Assembly: GCA_902476665.1 (NCBI GenBank) | Contig: CABSEO010000099.1 | Location: 1-6,987 of the forward strand | Length of the DNA stretch: 6,987 nucleotides | Reading direction: 5' to 3' | From: an uncultured Emergencia sp. | GTDB lineage: Bacteria > Bacillota > Clostridia > Peptostreptococcales > Anaerovoracaceae | Shown here: positions 1 to 4,845 of the stretch, one piece after another | Layout of the letters: every line of letters begins with the position of its first letter | How positions within the stretch are numbered: position 1 is the stretch's first letter | Position numbers and translations under genes: made by a program | Notes under the pieces: generated by a model | The model's input: the letters and a program-made list of their open reading frames with translations, nothing else | What the model was told of the DNA's origin: nothing | The model's database searches: none

Positions 1-1
1 T

Positions 2-625
2 TTTAAAAATGACTCAGGCTATATGATGGCTGTGGGAAGCAAAATTGAGAGTATCGAGGTGACCAAAAAACCGACCAGAACTACCTATGATATCGGTGAA
101 AAGGTAAATCTTTCAGGCATTAAGGTGGTAGCACATCTTGCCAATGGAATGACACGGGATATCACGGATCATATCACTTATTCCGATCAGGCTGTTACGG
201 AAGGACAGACCGATCTGAACATCTATTACCCGTACTCGCTGTACAATGACGAGGGAGAGGCAGATCCGATTTTCACGACTCTGGACATCAAGGTGAACAG
301 TAAAGAGGTGTCCGATAAAAACGCGGCAGCAAAGAAGGCTATTCAGGCCAGTAAGGTCAGCAACGTGAAGGTGACTTCCACGGTAAAGAAAAAAGCCGTT
401 GTCTCCTGGAAAAAAGTTTCCGGCGCTTCCGGATATCAGATCAGCAGAGCAACGAATAAAAACGGAACCTATAAGCTGATGATGACTACCAGCTCACTGA
501 AATATACGAACACTGCTGTCACATCAAAGAAAACTTATTATTATAAAGTGAGAGCTTATAAAACGATCAACGGTGTAAAATATTATGGAAAGTATTCTGC
601 TGTGAAGTCAGTGAAAGTGAAATAG
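2..625 (+). CDS. C-terminal part of a surface protein with Ig-like and FN3 domains (5' end outside window)
   Basis: The reading frame is already open at the first base: seven residues (FKNDSGY) precede the first ATG at 23, and no ribosome binding site precedes that ATG, so this is the tail of a longer gene. Visible residues about 12-105 look like a bacterial Ig-like domain: a SIEVTKKPTRTTYDIGEKV start, then GIKV and an NGMTRDIT segment, as in the 'kpPtkt.Y..Ge' class. Residues about 118-207 form a fibronectin type III-like domain (VSWKKVSGASGYQI, then YYYKVRAYK, ending SVKVK). There is no sortase motif or membrane anchor at the C terminus. The next gene starts 16 nt downstream, so the two are probably co-transcribed. 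The role is inferred to be extracellular scaffolding or binding. The function of the missing N-terminal part cannot be seen; its neighbours suggest a cobalamin-regulated surface protein. Confidence 0.8.
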   Translation, partial: FKNDSGYMMAVGSKIESIEVTKKPTRTTYDIGEKVNLSGIKVVAHLANGMTRDITDHITYSDQAVTEGQTDLNIYYPYSLYNDEGEADPIFTTLDIKVNSKEVSDKNAAAKKAIQASKVSNVKVTSTVKKKAVVSWKKVSGASGYQISRATNKNGTYKLMMTTSSLKYTNTAVTSKKTYYYKVRAYKTINGVKYYGKYSAVKSVKVK

Positions 626-630
626 ATTGG

Positions 631-637
631 AAGGAAG
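631..637 (+). promoter_or_regulatory. Ribosome binding site selecting a TTG start at 642
   Basis: AAGGAAG lies 4 nt before TTG 642. The longer in-frame TTG at 627 has no purine-rich site at a workable distance, because its upstream sequence is the stop region of the preceding gene. The start at 642 also gives a standard basic n-region for the signal peptide. Confidence 0.6.
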
Positions 638-641
638 AAAA

Positions 642-1700
642 TTGAGAAAAACAAAACTGTCCTTACCATTAAGCAGAAGGAAAATATACAAGCAGATAAT
701 CCTCTCTCTGCTTTTCATCACTCTGGCAGCCCTGACCGTGGGCTGCTCGAGTGAAGAAACTTATGAGAAGATCTGTCAGGAGACAGGAAAAGCGCTTTAT
801 GAGCATACAGCAGCTCCGGCGCCCGGCTCTGTAGGTGGGGAATGGGCTGTGATCGGCCTTGCCCGGTCAGATTATGAAGTGGAAAAAAACTATTTTGATA
901 CCTACTTGATGAATACAGAACATTATGTAAAAGAAAAGAAAGGTGTGCTCCATACCCGAACAGGTTATCAGTATACAGAATATGCGAGAATTATTCTTGG
1001 AGTCACAGCTGCAGACGGCGATGTGACGGACATCGGCGGATATAATTTTTTGGAAAAACTTACGAATATGGAGGATGTGTGCCGTCAGGGAATTAATGGT
1101 CCCATATGGACATTGATAGCATATGACAGCGGAAGTTATGAAATTCCGGCAGAACAGAGTGCAGAAAATCAGACCACCAGAGAAAAACTGATTGAGACTG
1201 TGCTGGAAAGGCAGCTAGCAGATGGCGGATGGAGTATTTCTTCAGGAACATCAGCTGAGAGTGACGTGGATATGACAGCTATGGCTCTGCAGGCTCTCGC
1301 ACCGTATTATCTGGGAGAAAAAAATTTTGCAGCAGAAATAACCGAGAAACTTTGTCTCCGGGTAAATTCCTCAGTGGAAGCAGGAATAGAATTCCTTTCC
1401 AAACAGCAGAATGAGAACGGATGCTATCTTTCCTGGGGAAAAGGCTCAGCAGAAAGCAGCAGTCAGGTGGTGACAGCCCTAAGCTCTCTTGGCATCGATG
1501 CCGATACAGATCCGCGTTTTGTGAAGGGAGAGAACTCCGCACTGGATGGACTGTTATCTTACTATGACGGAAAAGGCGGTTTTTATCATACTGAAGGCGA
1601 ATCTGCGGCAAACGGCATGGCGAGTGAACAGGCCTATTATGCTTTGACTGCCTACCACAGATTTTTAAAGGGTTGTACTCCTTTGTATCAAATTAAGTAG
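642..1700 (+). CDS. Probable lipoprotein with alpha/alpha-toroid (prenyltransferase/squalene-cyclase-like) repeats; possible cobalamin-carrier alpha domain
   Basis: The 352-aa protein has a basic N terminus (RRKIYK), a hydrophobic segment at about residues 19-34, and a Cys at 35 in the context ALTVGCSSEE. This is a lipobox-like site, slightly off consensus because position -3 is Thr rather than Leu. The mature part carries helical repeats with QW-like Gly/Trp motifs: QLADGGWSI, QQNENGCYLSWGKG and YDGKGGFYHTEGE. Each is followed by an alanine-rich helix (DVDMTAMALQAL, SSQVVTALSSLGI, MASEQAYYALTAY). This pattern fits the terpenoid cyclase/prenyltransferase toroid superfamily, which also contains the alpha domain of intrinsic factor and transcobalamin. 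DVDMTAMA resembles, from memory, the SVDTAAMA stretch of transcobalamin. Catalytic cyclase motifs (DxDD) are absent, so terpene cyclisation is unlikely. Inferred role: an outer-face ligand-binding lipoprotein, perhaps for cobamides. It follows the preceding surface gene by 16 nt. Confidence 0.75.
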   Translation: MRKTKLSLPLSRRKIYKQIILSLLFITLAALTVGCSSEETYEKICQETGKALYEHTAAPAPGSVGGEWAVIGLARSDYEVEKNYFDTYLMNTEHYVKEKKGVLHTRTGYQYTEYARIILGVTAADGDVTDIGGYNFLEKLTNMEDVCRQGINGPIWTLIAYDSGSYEIPAEQSAENQTTREKLIETVLERQLADGGWSISSGTSAESDVDMTAMALQALAPYYLGEKNFAAEITEKLCLRVNSSVEAGIEFLSKQQNENGCYLSWGKGSAESSSQVVTALSSLGIDADTDPRFVKGENSALDGLLSYYDGKGGFYHTEGESAANGMASEQAYYALTAYHRFLKGCTPLYQIK

Positions 1701-1737
1701 GCAGTGCTGTACAGCGGAAGAAGTTTTTAGAAATCTC

Positions 1738-1766
1738 TTGACTGATGCAGAAATTTGTGATAGCTT
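1738..1766 (+). promoter_or_regulatory. Putative sigma-A promoter upstream of the first cobalamin riboswitch
   Basis: TTGACT (1738-1743), a 17-nt spacer, then TAGCTT (1761-1766) preceded by TGA, an extended -10 arrangement. The predicted start near 1773 is about 25 nt before the riboswitch. The -10 itself is weak, so the call rests on the good -35, the exact spacing and the position. Confidence 0.45.
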
Positions 1767-1798
1767 TAAGACATAAGCTAATATATGCAAAAATTTAA

Positions 1799-1962
1799 TA
1801 CTGGTTCATGTCCAATCGGAAGATTGGCTAAGAGGGAAACAGGTGAAAGTCCTGTACGGTCCCGCCACTGTAAGGAAAGAGTACCGTTCACTATGTCACT
1901 GAGCAATCGGGAAGACGAGCGGAGCGAAGACATCCGAGTCAGGAGACCTGCATAGAACCAAG
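1799..1962 (+). promoter_or_regulatory. Cobalamin (adenosylcobalamin-type) riboswitch 1
   Basis: The order of conserved elements matches the B12 riboswitch. GGTTCATG (1803-1810) can pair with CATAGAACC near 1951-1959 to close the domain. A CCAATC/GATTGG hairpin follows, then GGGAA, AGGTGAAAGTCC, and the B12 box GCCACTG at 1864-1870. The 3' core is GAGTCAGGAGACCTGC at about 1936-1951. These genetic elements sense B12 coenzymes and turn genes off when cobalamin is plentiful. The next gene is only a 48-aa protein; the SseB-family genes lie further on, beyond a stem-loop. The exact edges are estimated from pairing. Confidence 0.93.
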
Positions 1963-2010
1963 AGAAAGAAACACGCTACGGGTAATTAGAGTGGGAAAAG
2001 GATTATGAGA

Positions 2011-2035
2011 CTGTAGCTTTGGCTACAGTTTTTTT
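2011..2035 (+). terminator. Intrinsic terminator of riboswitch 1 expression platform
   Basis: A perfect 7-bp stem, CTGTAGC (2011-2017) with GCTACAG (2022-2028), has a TTTG loop and is followed by seven T. GCTAC at 1975-1979, between aptamer and terminator, can pair with GTAGC in the left arm and could serve as antiterminator. This suggests transcriptional control: terminated when B12 is bound. Confidence 0.88.
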
Positions 2036-2037
2036 AG

Positions 2038-2058
2038 AGATCAGAACTCGATCTTTTT
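2038..2058 (+). terminator. Weak second hairpin with T-run
   Basis: AGATC (2038-2042) pairs with GATCT (2050-2054) around a 7-nt loop, followed by a short T-run to 2058. It sits 2 nt after the strong riboswitch terminator. The stem is short and AT-rich, so it may be a backup terminator or chance. Confidence 0.25.
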
Positions 2059-2092
2059 GCCGCCGGCGTGGAAAGGTCCAGATTTTTATTTG

Positions 2093-2099
2093 AAAGGAG
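2093..2099 (+). promoter_or_regulatory. Ribosome binding site of the 48-aa gene
   Basis: AAAGGAG lies 7 nt before ATG 2107. It lies inside the longer frame opened by GTG 2068, which has no such site, so it decides the start at 2107. Confidence 0.75.
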
Positions 2100-2106
2100 C
2101 TTTGCT

Positions 2107-2253
2107 ATGACTGTACTTAAGAAACTGAAAAAGCATATTGAAGAAAATTACGAATTTAATAAGGAAAACGTTTTGAACAGATATCTGAAACCCATTGAGC
2201 CGGGGGCATATGGCTGGAAAGCATATTTGAAATCATTAGAAAAGAAGAAATAG
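2107..2253 (+). CDS. 48-aa basic small protein controlled by cobalamin riboswitch 1; function unknown
   Basis: The ATG at 2107 has an ideal AAAGGAG site, and the frame runs 48 codons to TAG. The protein is rich in Lys and Glu: it begins MTVLKKLKKHIEENYEF, has a central RYLKPIEPGAYGWKAYL stretch with Pro-Gly turns and aromatic residues, and ends in LEKKK. It has no signal peptide, membrane segment or cysteine, so it is probably cytosolic. I do not recognise the family. It is the only gene between the riboswitch terminator and the stem-loop at 2276-2326, so it looks like the direct target of the switch. It could be a genuine B12-regulated small protein or a remnant of a larger gene. The strong start signals and clean frame favour real translation. 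Confidence 0.6.
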   Translation: MTVLKKLKKHIEENYEFNKENVLNRYLKPIEPGAYGWKAYLKSLEKKK

Positions 2254-2275
2254 AAGTTCTCCAAGAAAAAATATC

Positions 2276-2326
2276 TGATAGAGAAAAAGCTATGATTCGG
2301 AGAAGAACATGGCTTTTTCTCTATCA
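2276..2326 (+). terminator. Long stem-loop, probable (possibly bidirectional) terminator
   Basis: TGATAGAGAAAAAGC (2276-2290) and GCTTTTTCTCTATCA (2312-2326) form a perfect 15-bp stem around a 21-nt loop. The T-rich tract is inside the right arm rather than after it, and the A-rich left arm would give T on the other strand. It separates the 48-aa gene from the SseB gene. Alternatives are an mRNA stabiliser or a processing site. Confidence 0.55.
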
Positions 2327-2351
2327 TAATACATAGAGGAGGATATGAAAT

Positions 2352-3005
2352 ATGGAAAATAAGGATGCTTTGTTCAGAGAACTGCTTAACAGGCGAGTGT
2401 GGATCCCATGTGTTAGAGATGAAAACGGTACGGTGATAATGCAACTTTTGGTCAATCATAAGGAGGAACAGTATGTTCCGGCGTTTTATGGGAAAGAATC
2501 CAAACTGGGAAACTTTAGAGAGGAAACACTTATTCCAATGGACTTTCTTCTTCTTCGTCACACACTGATTGATCTTCCTCGGCAGATTTGCGGAGTGGTC
2601 ATAGAACCATTCGGAGAAAATATTCTCATGGATCGGAATCTTTTGAAAGACTTTGATTTACAGACCAAAGGAATGTCTGCTGTCAGACAGGAACATGGAG
2701 GAAGGATTGCTCTGATGATTCCGGAACGTCTGCCGGACGGTTTGAAAACAGAAGTGGAGCGTTTTTTTGAGAAGGAAAAAGGTGTGAAAAATGCCTGGAT
2801 TCTTCTGGCAAAAAGGGAAAGAGAAAAGGATTTCCATCTGCTTTTTGCCGTAGAGTCTGACGTTAACAGAATCCGCCTGTTTCCTGCGCTTGCAGATGTA
2901 ATCAGACCGTTTATGAAACCGGGTCAGCAATTTGAACTGACAGAAAAGAGTCCGATGATAGATGAAGTGAGATTCAGAAAAGCGAAAGTATACAGCAGAA
3001 ACTGA
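2352..3005 (+). CDS. SseB-family protein (N- and C-terminal SseB domains)
   Basis: The 217-aa cytosolic protein has no signal peptide. GAGGAGG at 2336-2342 precedes ATG 2352 by 9 nt. Residues about 7-100 match the SseB N-terminal domain layout: LLNRRVWIPCV, then YVPAF at 41-45, then GVVIEPFGENILMDRNLL. After a short linker, residues about 118-215 match an SseB C-terminal domain: MIPERLPDGLKTEVERFF, then AWILLAKRE, FHLLFAVE and a final FELTEK. The family is named for E. coli SseB (serine sensitivity enhancement); its biochemical function is unclear. It probably belongs with the shorter SseB-like gene 90 nt downstream. Whether riboswitch 1 reaches it depends on read-through of the 15-bp stem-loop before it. 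Confidence 0.8.
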   Translation: MENKDALFRELLNRRVWIPCVRDENGTVIMQLLVNHKEEQYVPAFYGKESKLGNFREETLIPMDFLLLRHTLIDLPRQICGVVIEPFGENILMDRNLLKDFDLQTKGMSAVRQEHGGRIALMIPERLPDGLKTEVERFFEKEKGVKNAWILLAKREREKDFHLLFAVESDVNRIRLFPALADVIRPFMKPGQQFELTEKSPMIDEVRFRKAKVYSRN

Positions 3006-3081
3006 TCCATTTAAAGATTTTCAATGGCTGCCCGGATTAAGACATTATGTTTTGAGAGCGTTGCAGCGATTGCCGTAAGAT

Positions 3082-3088
3082 GGGGAGG
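3082..3088 (+). promoter_or_regulatory. Ribosome binding site selecting ATG 3096
   Basis: GGGGAGG lies 7 nt before ATG 3096. The upstream in-frame ATG at 3024 has no site, and the residues it would add do not resemble SseB. Confidence 0.7.
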
Positions 3089-3095
3089 TAAGAAG

Positions 3096-3486
3096 ATGGA
3101 AGAAAACGGAATCATAGACGCATTTCACCAGCTTTGCAGGGAGAACAGCAGGGAGAATGTCAGGCTTTTTTTTCATGAAGTGAAACATAGTGTATTGTGG
3201 GTTCCTGTTTCGGCAGGCAAAGAGAGGGCTCCTAAAGTGGAGATTCCTGTTCTGATTTCTTCTGCCGGAAAAAAAATATATTCCTGCATTTGTCAGCCGG
3301 GAAACCGTCACTCGCCCATACAAGAAGACTTGTGCCGTTAAAATGGAATACAATCGTTTGAAACAGCTGATTACAGGTGAACTGAAGGATGTAAGCGGAA
3401 TCGTCATCTCTCCTTTTCGGGACAATATTTTTATCGACAAAGCGTTGATGCAGGTCATCGACGAGAAAATGTGTTCTGTAAGCTGA
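3096..3486 (+). pseudogene. Short SseB N-terminal-domain gene, frameshifted at an A8 run
   Basis: From ATG 3096 the frame gives MEENGIIDAFHQLCRENS, then HSVLWVPV and VLISSAGKK. It then loses similarity after AAAAAAAA at 3269-3276 and stops at 3341. Removing one A restores YIPAFVSRE, SGIVISPFRDNIFIDKALM and a stop at 3484-3486, giving 129 aa in all. This aligns without gaps to the upstream SseB protein (YVPAF; GVVIEPFGENILMDRNLL), so A7 is the expected state. The product would be the N-terminal domain only, without the C-terminal domain of its neighbour. Explanations are a real inactivating indel, a phase-variable or slippage-prone homopolymer, or a sequencing error. Function is unknown, as for the family. 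Confidence 0.8.
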
Positions 3487-3542
3487 GGCAGAAAAGATAT
3501 CAGCGGACTATGGCGTGAACTCTGAATTTTATAGGTTATGTG

Positions 3543-3571
3543 TTGATTTTGTGTCGGTAAAGTGGTAAAAT
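3543..3571 (+). promoter_or_regulatory. Putative sigma-A promoter for the riboswitch 2 transcript
   Basis: TTGATT (3543-3548), a 17-nt spacer, then TAAAAT (3566-3571). An overlapping alternative is TTGTGT at 3549 with TATAAA at 3571. The start would be near 3578, about 90 nt before the second riboswitch and just upstream of an inverted repeat. Confidence 0.5.
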
Positions 3572-3586
3572 ATAAACAAAAAAGTG

Positions 3587-3641
3587 TCAAAATGCGTAAC
3601 ATGTTAAGTAATCCTGCATCGGATGCTTTTTTGCATTTTGA
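3587..3641 (+). repeat. Inverted repeat with inner hairpin before riboswitch 2
   Basis: TCAAAATGC (3587-3595) is the exact reverse complement of GCATTTTGA (3633-3641). Between them, ATCC and GGAT can form a small hairpin followed by TTTTTT. It could be a weak terminator for the SseB genes, an operator just downstream of the promoter, or a 5' RNA stem. Confidence 0.4.
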
Positions 3642-3668
3642 TAACAATAATCTTTACAAATTGATAGA

Positions 3669-3840
3669 GTTCTGTGTTCTCCCTTAACGGGAGCTAAGAT
3701 GGAAGCAGGTGAGAATCCTGCACGGACCCGCCACTGTAATTGGGGAGATTCTGTCAGTGATCACAGATCATCCACTGGAAACGGGAAGGATGACAGAATC
3801 GAAGAGCCATGAGTCAGGAAACATGCATGGAGATATTCCC
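3669..3840 (+). promoter_or_regulatory. Cobalamin riboswitch 2
   Basis: It has the same order of conserved blocks as the first switch: a CTCCCTTAACGGGAG hairpin, GCAGGTGAGAATCCTGC, the B12 box GCCACTG at 3730-3736, a peripheral stem (GATTCTGTC pairing with GACAGAATC), then TGAGTCAGGAAACATGC near 3811-3827. It controls the secreted transcobalamin-beta-like gene at 4104 and probably the large surface gene after it. The peripheral stem differs clearly from riboswitch 1, so this is not a recent duplicate. Edges are estimates. Confidence 0.93.
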
Positions 3841-3887
3841 AATGACGAGGTAAATCATGGTGGGAGAAAGATAGTACAGTAGATACG

Positions 3888-3928
3888 GACTGCAGTATGC
3901 CAAAAGAGGTATGCTACAGTCTTTTTTT
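3888..3928 (+). terminator. Intrinsic terminator of riboswitch 2 expression platform
   Basis: GACTGCAGTATGCC (3888-3901) pairs with GGTATGCTACAGTC (3908-3921) with one mismatch, a 6-nt loop and seven T after it. It lies about 50 nt past the aptamer, as expected for transcriptional control by B12. Confidence 0.9.
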
Positions 3929-4005
3929 GTTTTCTTGATCCCCCGGAAGAATCCTCGAAAGCAACAAGAATACAGAGCCGGAACGGGTTTTGTAGATATG
4001 TGGTT

Positions 4006-4068
4006 GGCAGTGGTCACTAAATAACGAAAGATTAAAATGGTTGTACGCCCGCACTGCCACGGGAGTAC
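4006..4068 (+). promoter_or_regulatory. Structured leader between riboswitch terminator and start codon (possible pseudoknot)
   Basis: The hairpin GTAC/CCCG (4043-4051) with CGGG/GTAC (4060-4068) has one G-A mismatch and presents the loop CACTGCCA. The loop's CACTGCC (4052-4058) is exactly complementary to GGCAGTG at 4006-4012, allowing a pseudoknot or an alternative fold. It ends 20 nt before the ribosome binding site at 4088-4094. A role in translation or RNA stability is inference. Confidence 0.4.
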
Positions 4069-4103
4069 GGATATTTATGTTTTCTTGAAAGGAGAAACGG
4101 AAA

Positions 4104-4712
4104 ATGAAACAATTTTTGCGTAAAGGCCTTGCGGTAGCAATGGCACTGACAATGGTGTTCGCAATGAGTACAAGTTCATTTGCGGATACGGACGGATCTG
4201 TGAATGTACAGATTCAGATGCAGGGAGAGACCTATATTGATGAGAACGTGACAGCAGCGGATATTCAGTCAAATTTGGGAACTCAGAATCATCTCTACAA
4301 TGTGGCTGCAGATCAGACTACTGATTTAAATGCTGCTGACGCGATAATTCAGGCCTGGTATGCTTTTTTTGGAGCAGACTCTTATGATAATACTCAGATT
4401 TCTTACGGATGGGACACATCTTCTGAACCAAACGGTCTCTATTTCATAACTTATGACGGAATAAGTGCAGATACAGGCAATTATTACCTGGTAGGCACGT
4501 CCGTAAATGATGAAGGACAGACAGTATATGAGTATTACTGGGAAGGAAATTCCTGGACTCTGTACATAGATGGTCAGATGGCAGATAACTATGCAAGCAG
4601 TTATAAGCTTGATGAAGTTTCCGACATTACATTCGACTATAATACTGTAAGAACTGAAATTTTTGAGACTACAACAGCTATTTCGGGTGCTTTACCCGCG
4701 CCTGTCCGTTAG
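4104..4712 (+). CDS. Secreted transcobalamin beta-like (DUF4430) single-domain protein
   Basis: The 202-aa protein is preceded by AAAGGAG 9 nt upstream. Residues 1-27 are a clear signal peptide (MKQFLRKGLAVAMALTMVFA, cleavage after SFA). The mature protein fits the DUF4430 / transcobalamin-like C-terminal layout: an opening strand (SVNVQIQMQGETYI), a helix (LNAADAIIQAWYAFFG at about 74-89), a central GLYFITYDGI, an aromatic EYYWEGNSWTLYIDGQ near 143-158, and a closing YKLDEVSDITFDYNT. In animal B12 carriers this beta domain closes over cobalamin. There is no anchor motif, so it is secreted free or held by a partner. It is the first gene after riboswitch 2, which supports a role in cobamide capture; binding itself is inferred. 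The last residues (SGALPAPVR) overlap a hairpin and may be a lineage-specific end. Confidence 0.8.
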   Translation: MKQFLRKGLAVAMALTMVFAMSTSSFADTDGSVNVQIQMQGETYIDENVTAADIQSNLGTQNHLYNVAADQTTDLNAADAIIQAWYAFFGADSYDNTQISYGWDTSSEPNGLYFITYDGISADTGNYYLVGTSVNDEGQTVYEYYWEGNSWTLYIDGQMADNYASSYKLDEVSDITFDYNTVRTEIFETTTAISGALPAPVR

Positions 4713-4730
4713 CAGGCGAACCCAATGCAC
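4687..4730 (+). repeat. GC-rich stem-loop spanning the stop codon
   Basis: CGCCTG (4699-4704) pairs with CAGGCG (4713-4718) around an 8-nt loop that contains the TAG stop. An outer GTGC (4687-4690) can pair with GCAC (4727-4730), and ACCC occurs on both sides of the inner stem. There is no T-run, so it is not a standard terminator. It may limit 3' decay or read-through between the two genes. Confidence 0.4.
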
Positions 4731-4738
4731 ATATATTA

Positions 4739-4780
4739 AAGAAACGGTATGGAGCAAATTATGTTCTTTGCCGCTTTCTT
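4739..4780 (+). repeat. Imperfect intergenic stem-loop
   Basis: AAGAAACGG (4739-4747) pairs with CCG-TTTCTT (4771-4780) with a single bulged C. Inside it, GCAAA (4754-4758) can pair with TTTGC (4767-4771). It is followed by an A-run on this strand, so it does not work as a forward terminator. Confidence 0.35.
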
Positions 4781-4806
4781 AGAAAAAAATGGTAGTAAAC
4801 ACGCTG

Positions 4807-4833
4807 TTGTCTATTTTTCCTGACAATAGACAA
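4807..4833 (+). promoter_or_regulatory. 9-bp hairpin abutting the ribosome binding site of the large surface gene
   Basis: TTGTCTATT (4807-4815) and AATAGACAA (4825-4833) form a perfect stem around a 9-nt loop (TTTCCTGAC). The stem ends where the AGGGAGG site begins. It may act as an RNA processing or translation-control hairpin; this is inferred from position only. Confidence 0.5.
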
Positions 4834-4839
4834 GGGAGG
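4834..4839 (+). promoter_or_regulatory. Ribosome binding site selecting ATG 4846
   Basis: GGGAGG lies 6 nt before ATG 4846 and 3 nt before ATG 4843. The longest in-frame ATG at 4789 has no site, and its extra residues would spoil the signal peptide. Confidence 0.75.
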
Positions 4840-4845
4840 AAAATG

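Noticed and set aside
642..1700. Terpene or squalene cyclase activity for the toroid protein
   Set aside because: No DxDD-type catalytic motif is visible, the protein is shorter than cyclases, and it carries a lipoprotein-like export signal.
1700..1725. Palindrome GCTGTACAGC after the lipoprotein gene as a terminator
   Set aside because: The palindrome leaves almost no loop and is not followed directly by a T-run.
2068..2106. GTG-initiated N-terminal extension of the 48-aa protein
   Set aside because: The extension codons contain the AAAGGAG ribosome binding site used by ATG 2107, and GTG 2068 has no site of its own.
3045..3647. Minus-strand open frame of 200 codons opposite the short SseB gene
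   Set aside because: No family resemblance and no plausible ribosome binding site; the plus strand carries a clear SseB-like protein and promoter elements over the same bases.
1799..3840. The two riboswitches as a recent direct duplication
   Set aside because: They share only family-conserved blocks; the peripheral stems and linker sequences differ clearly.
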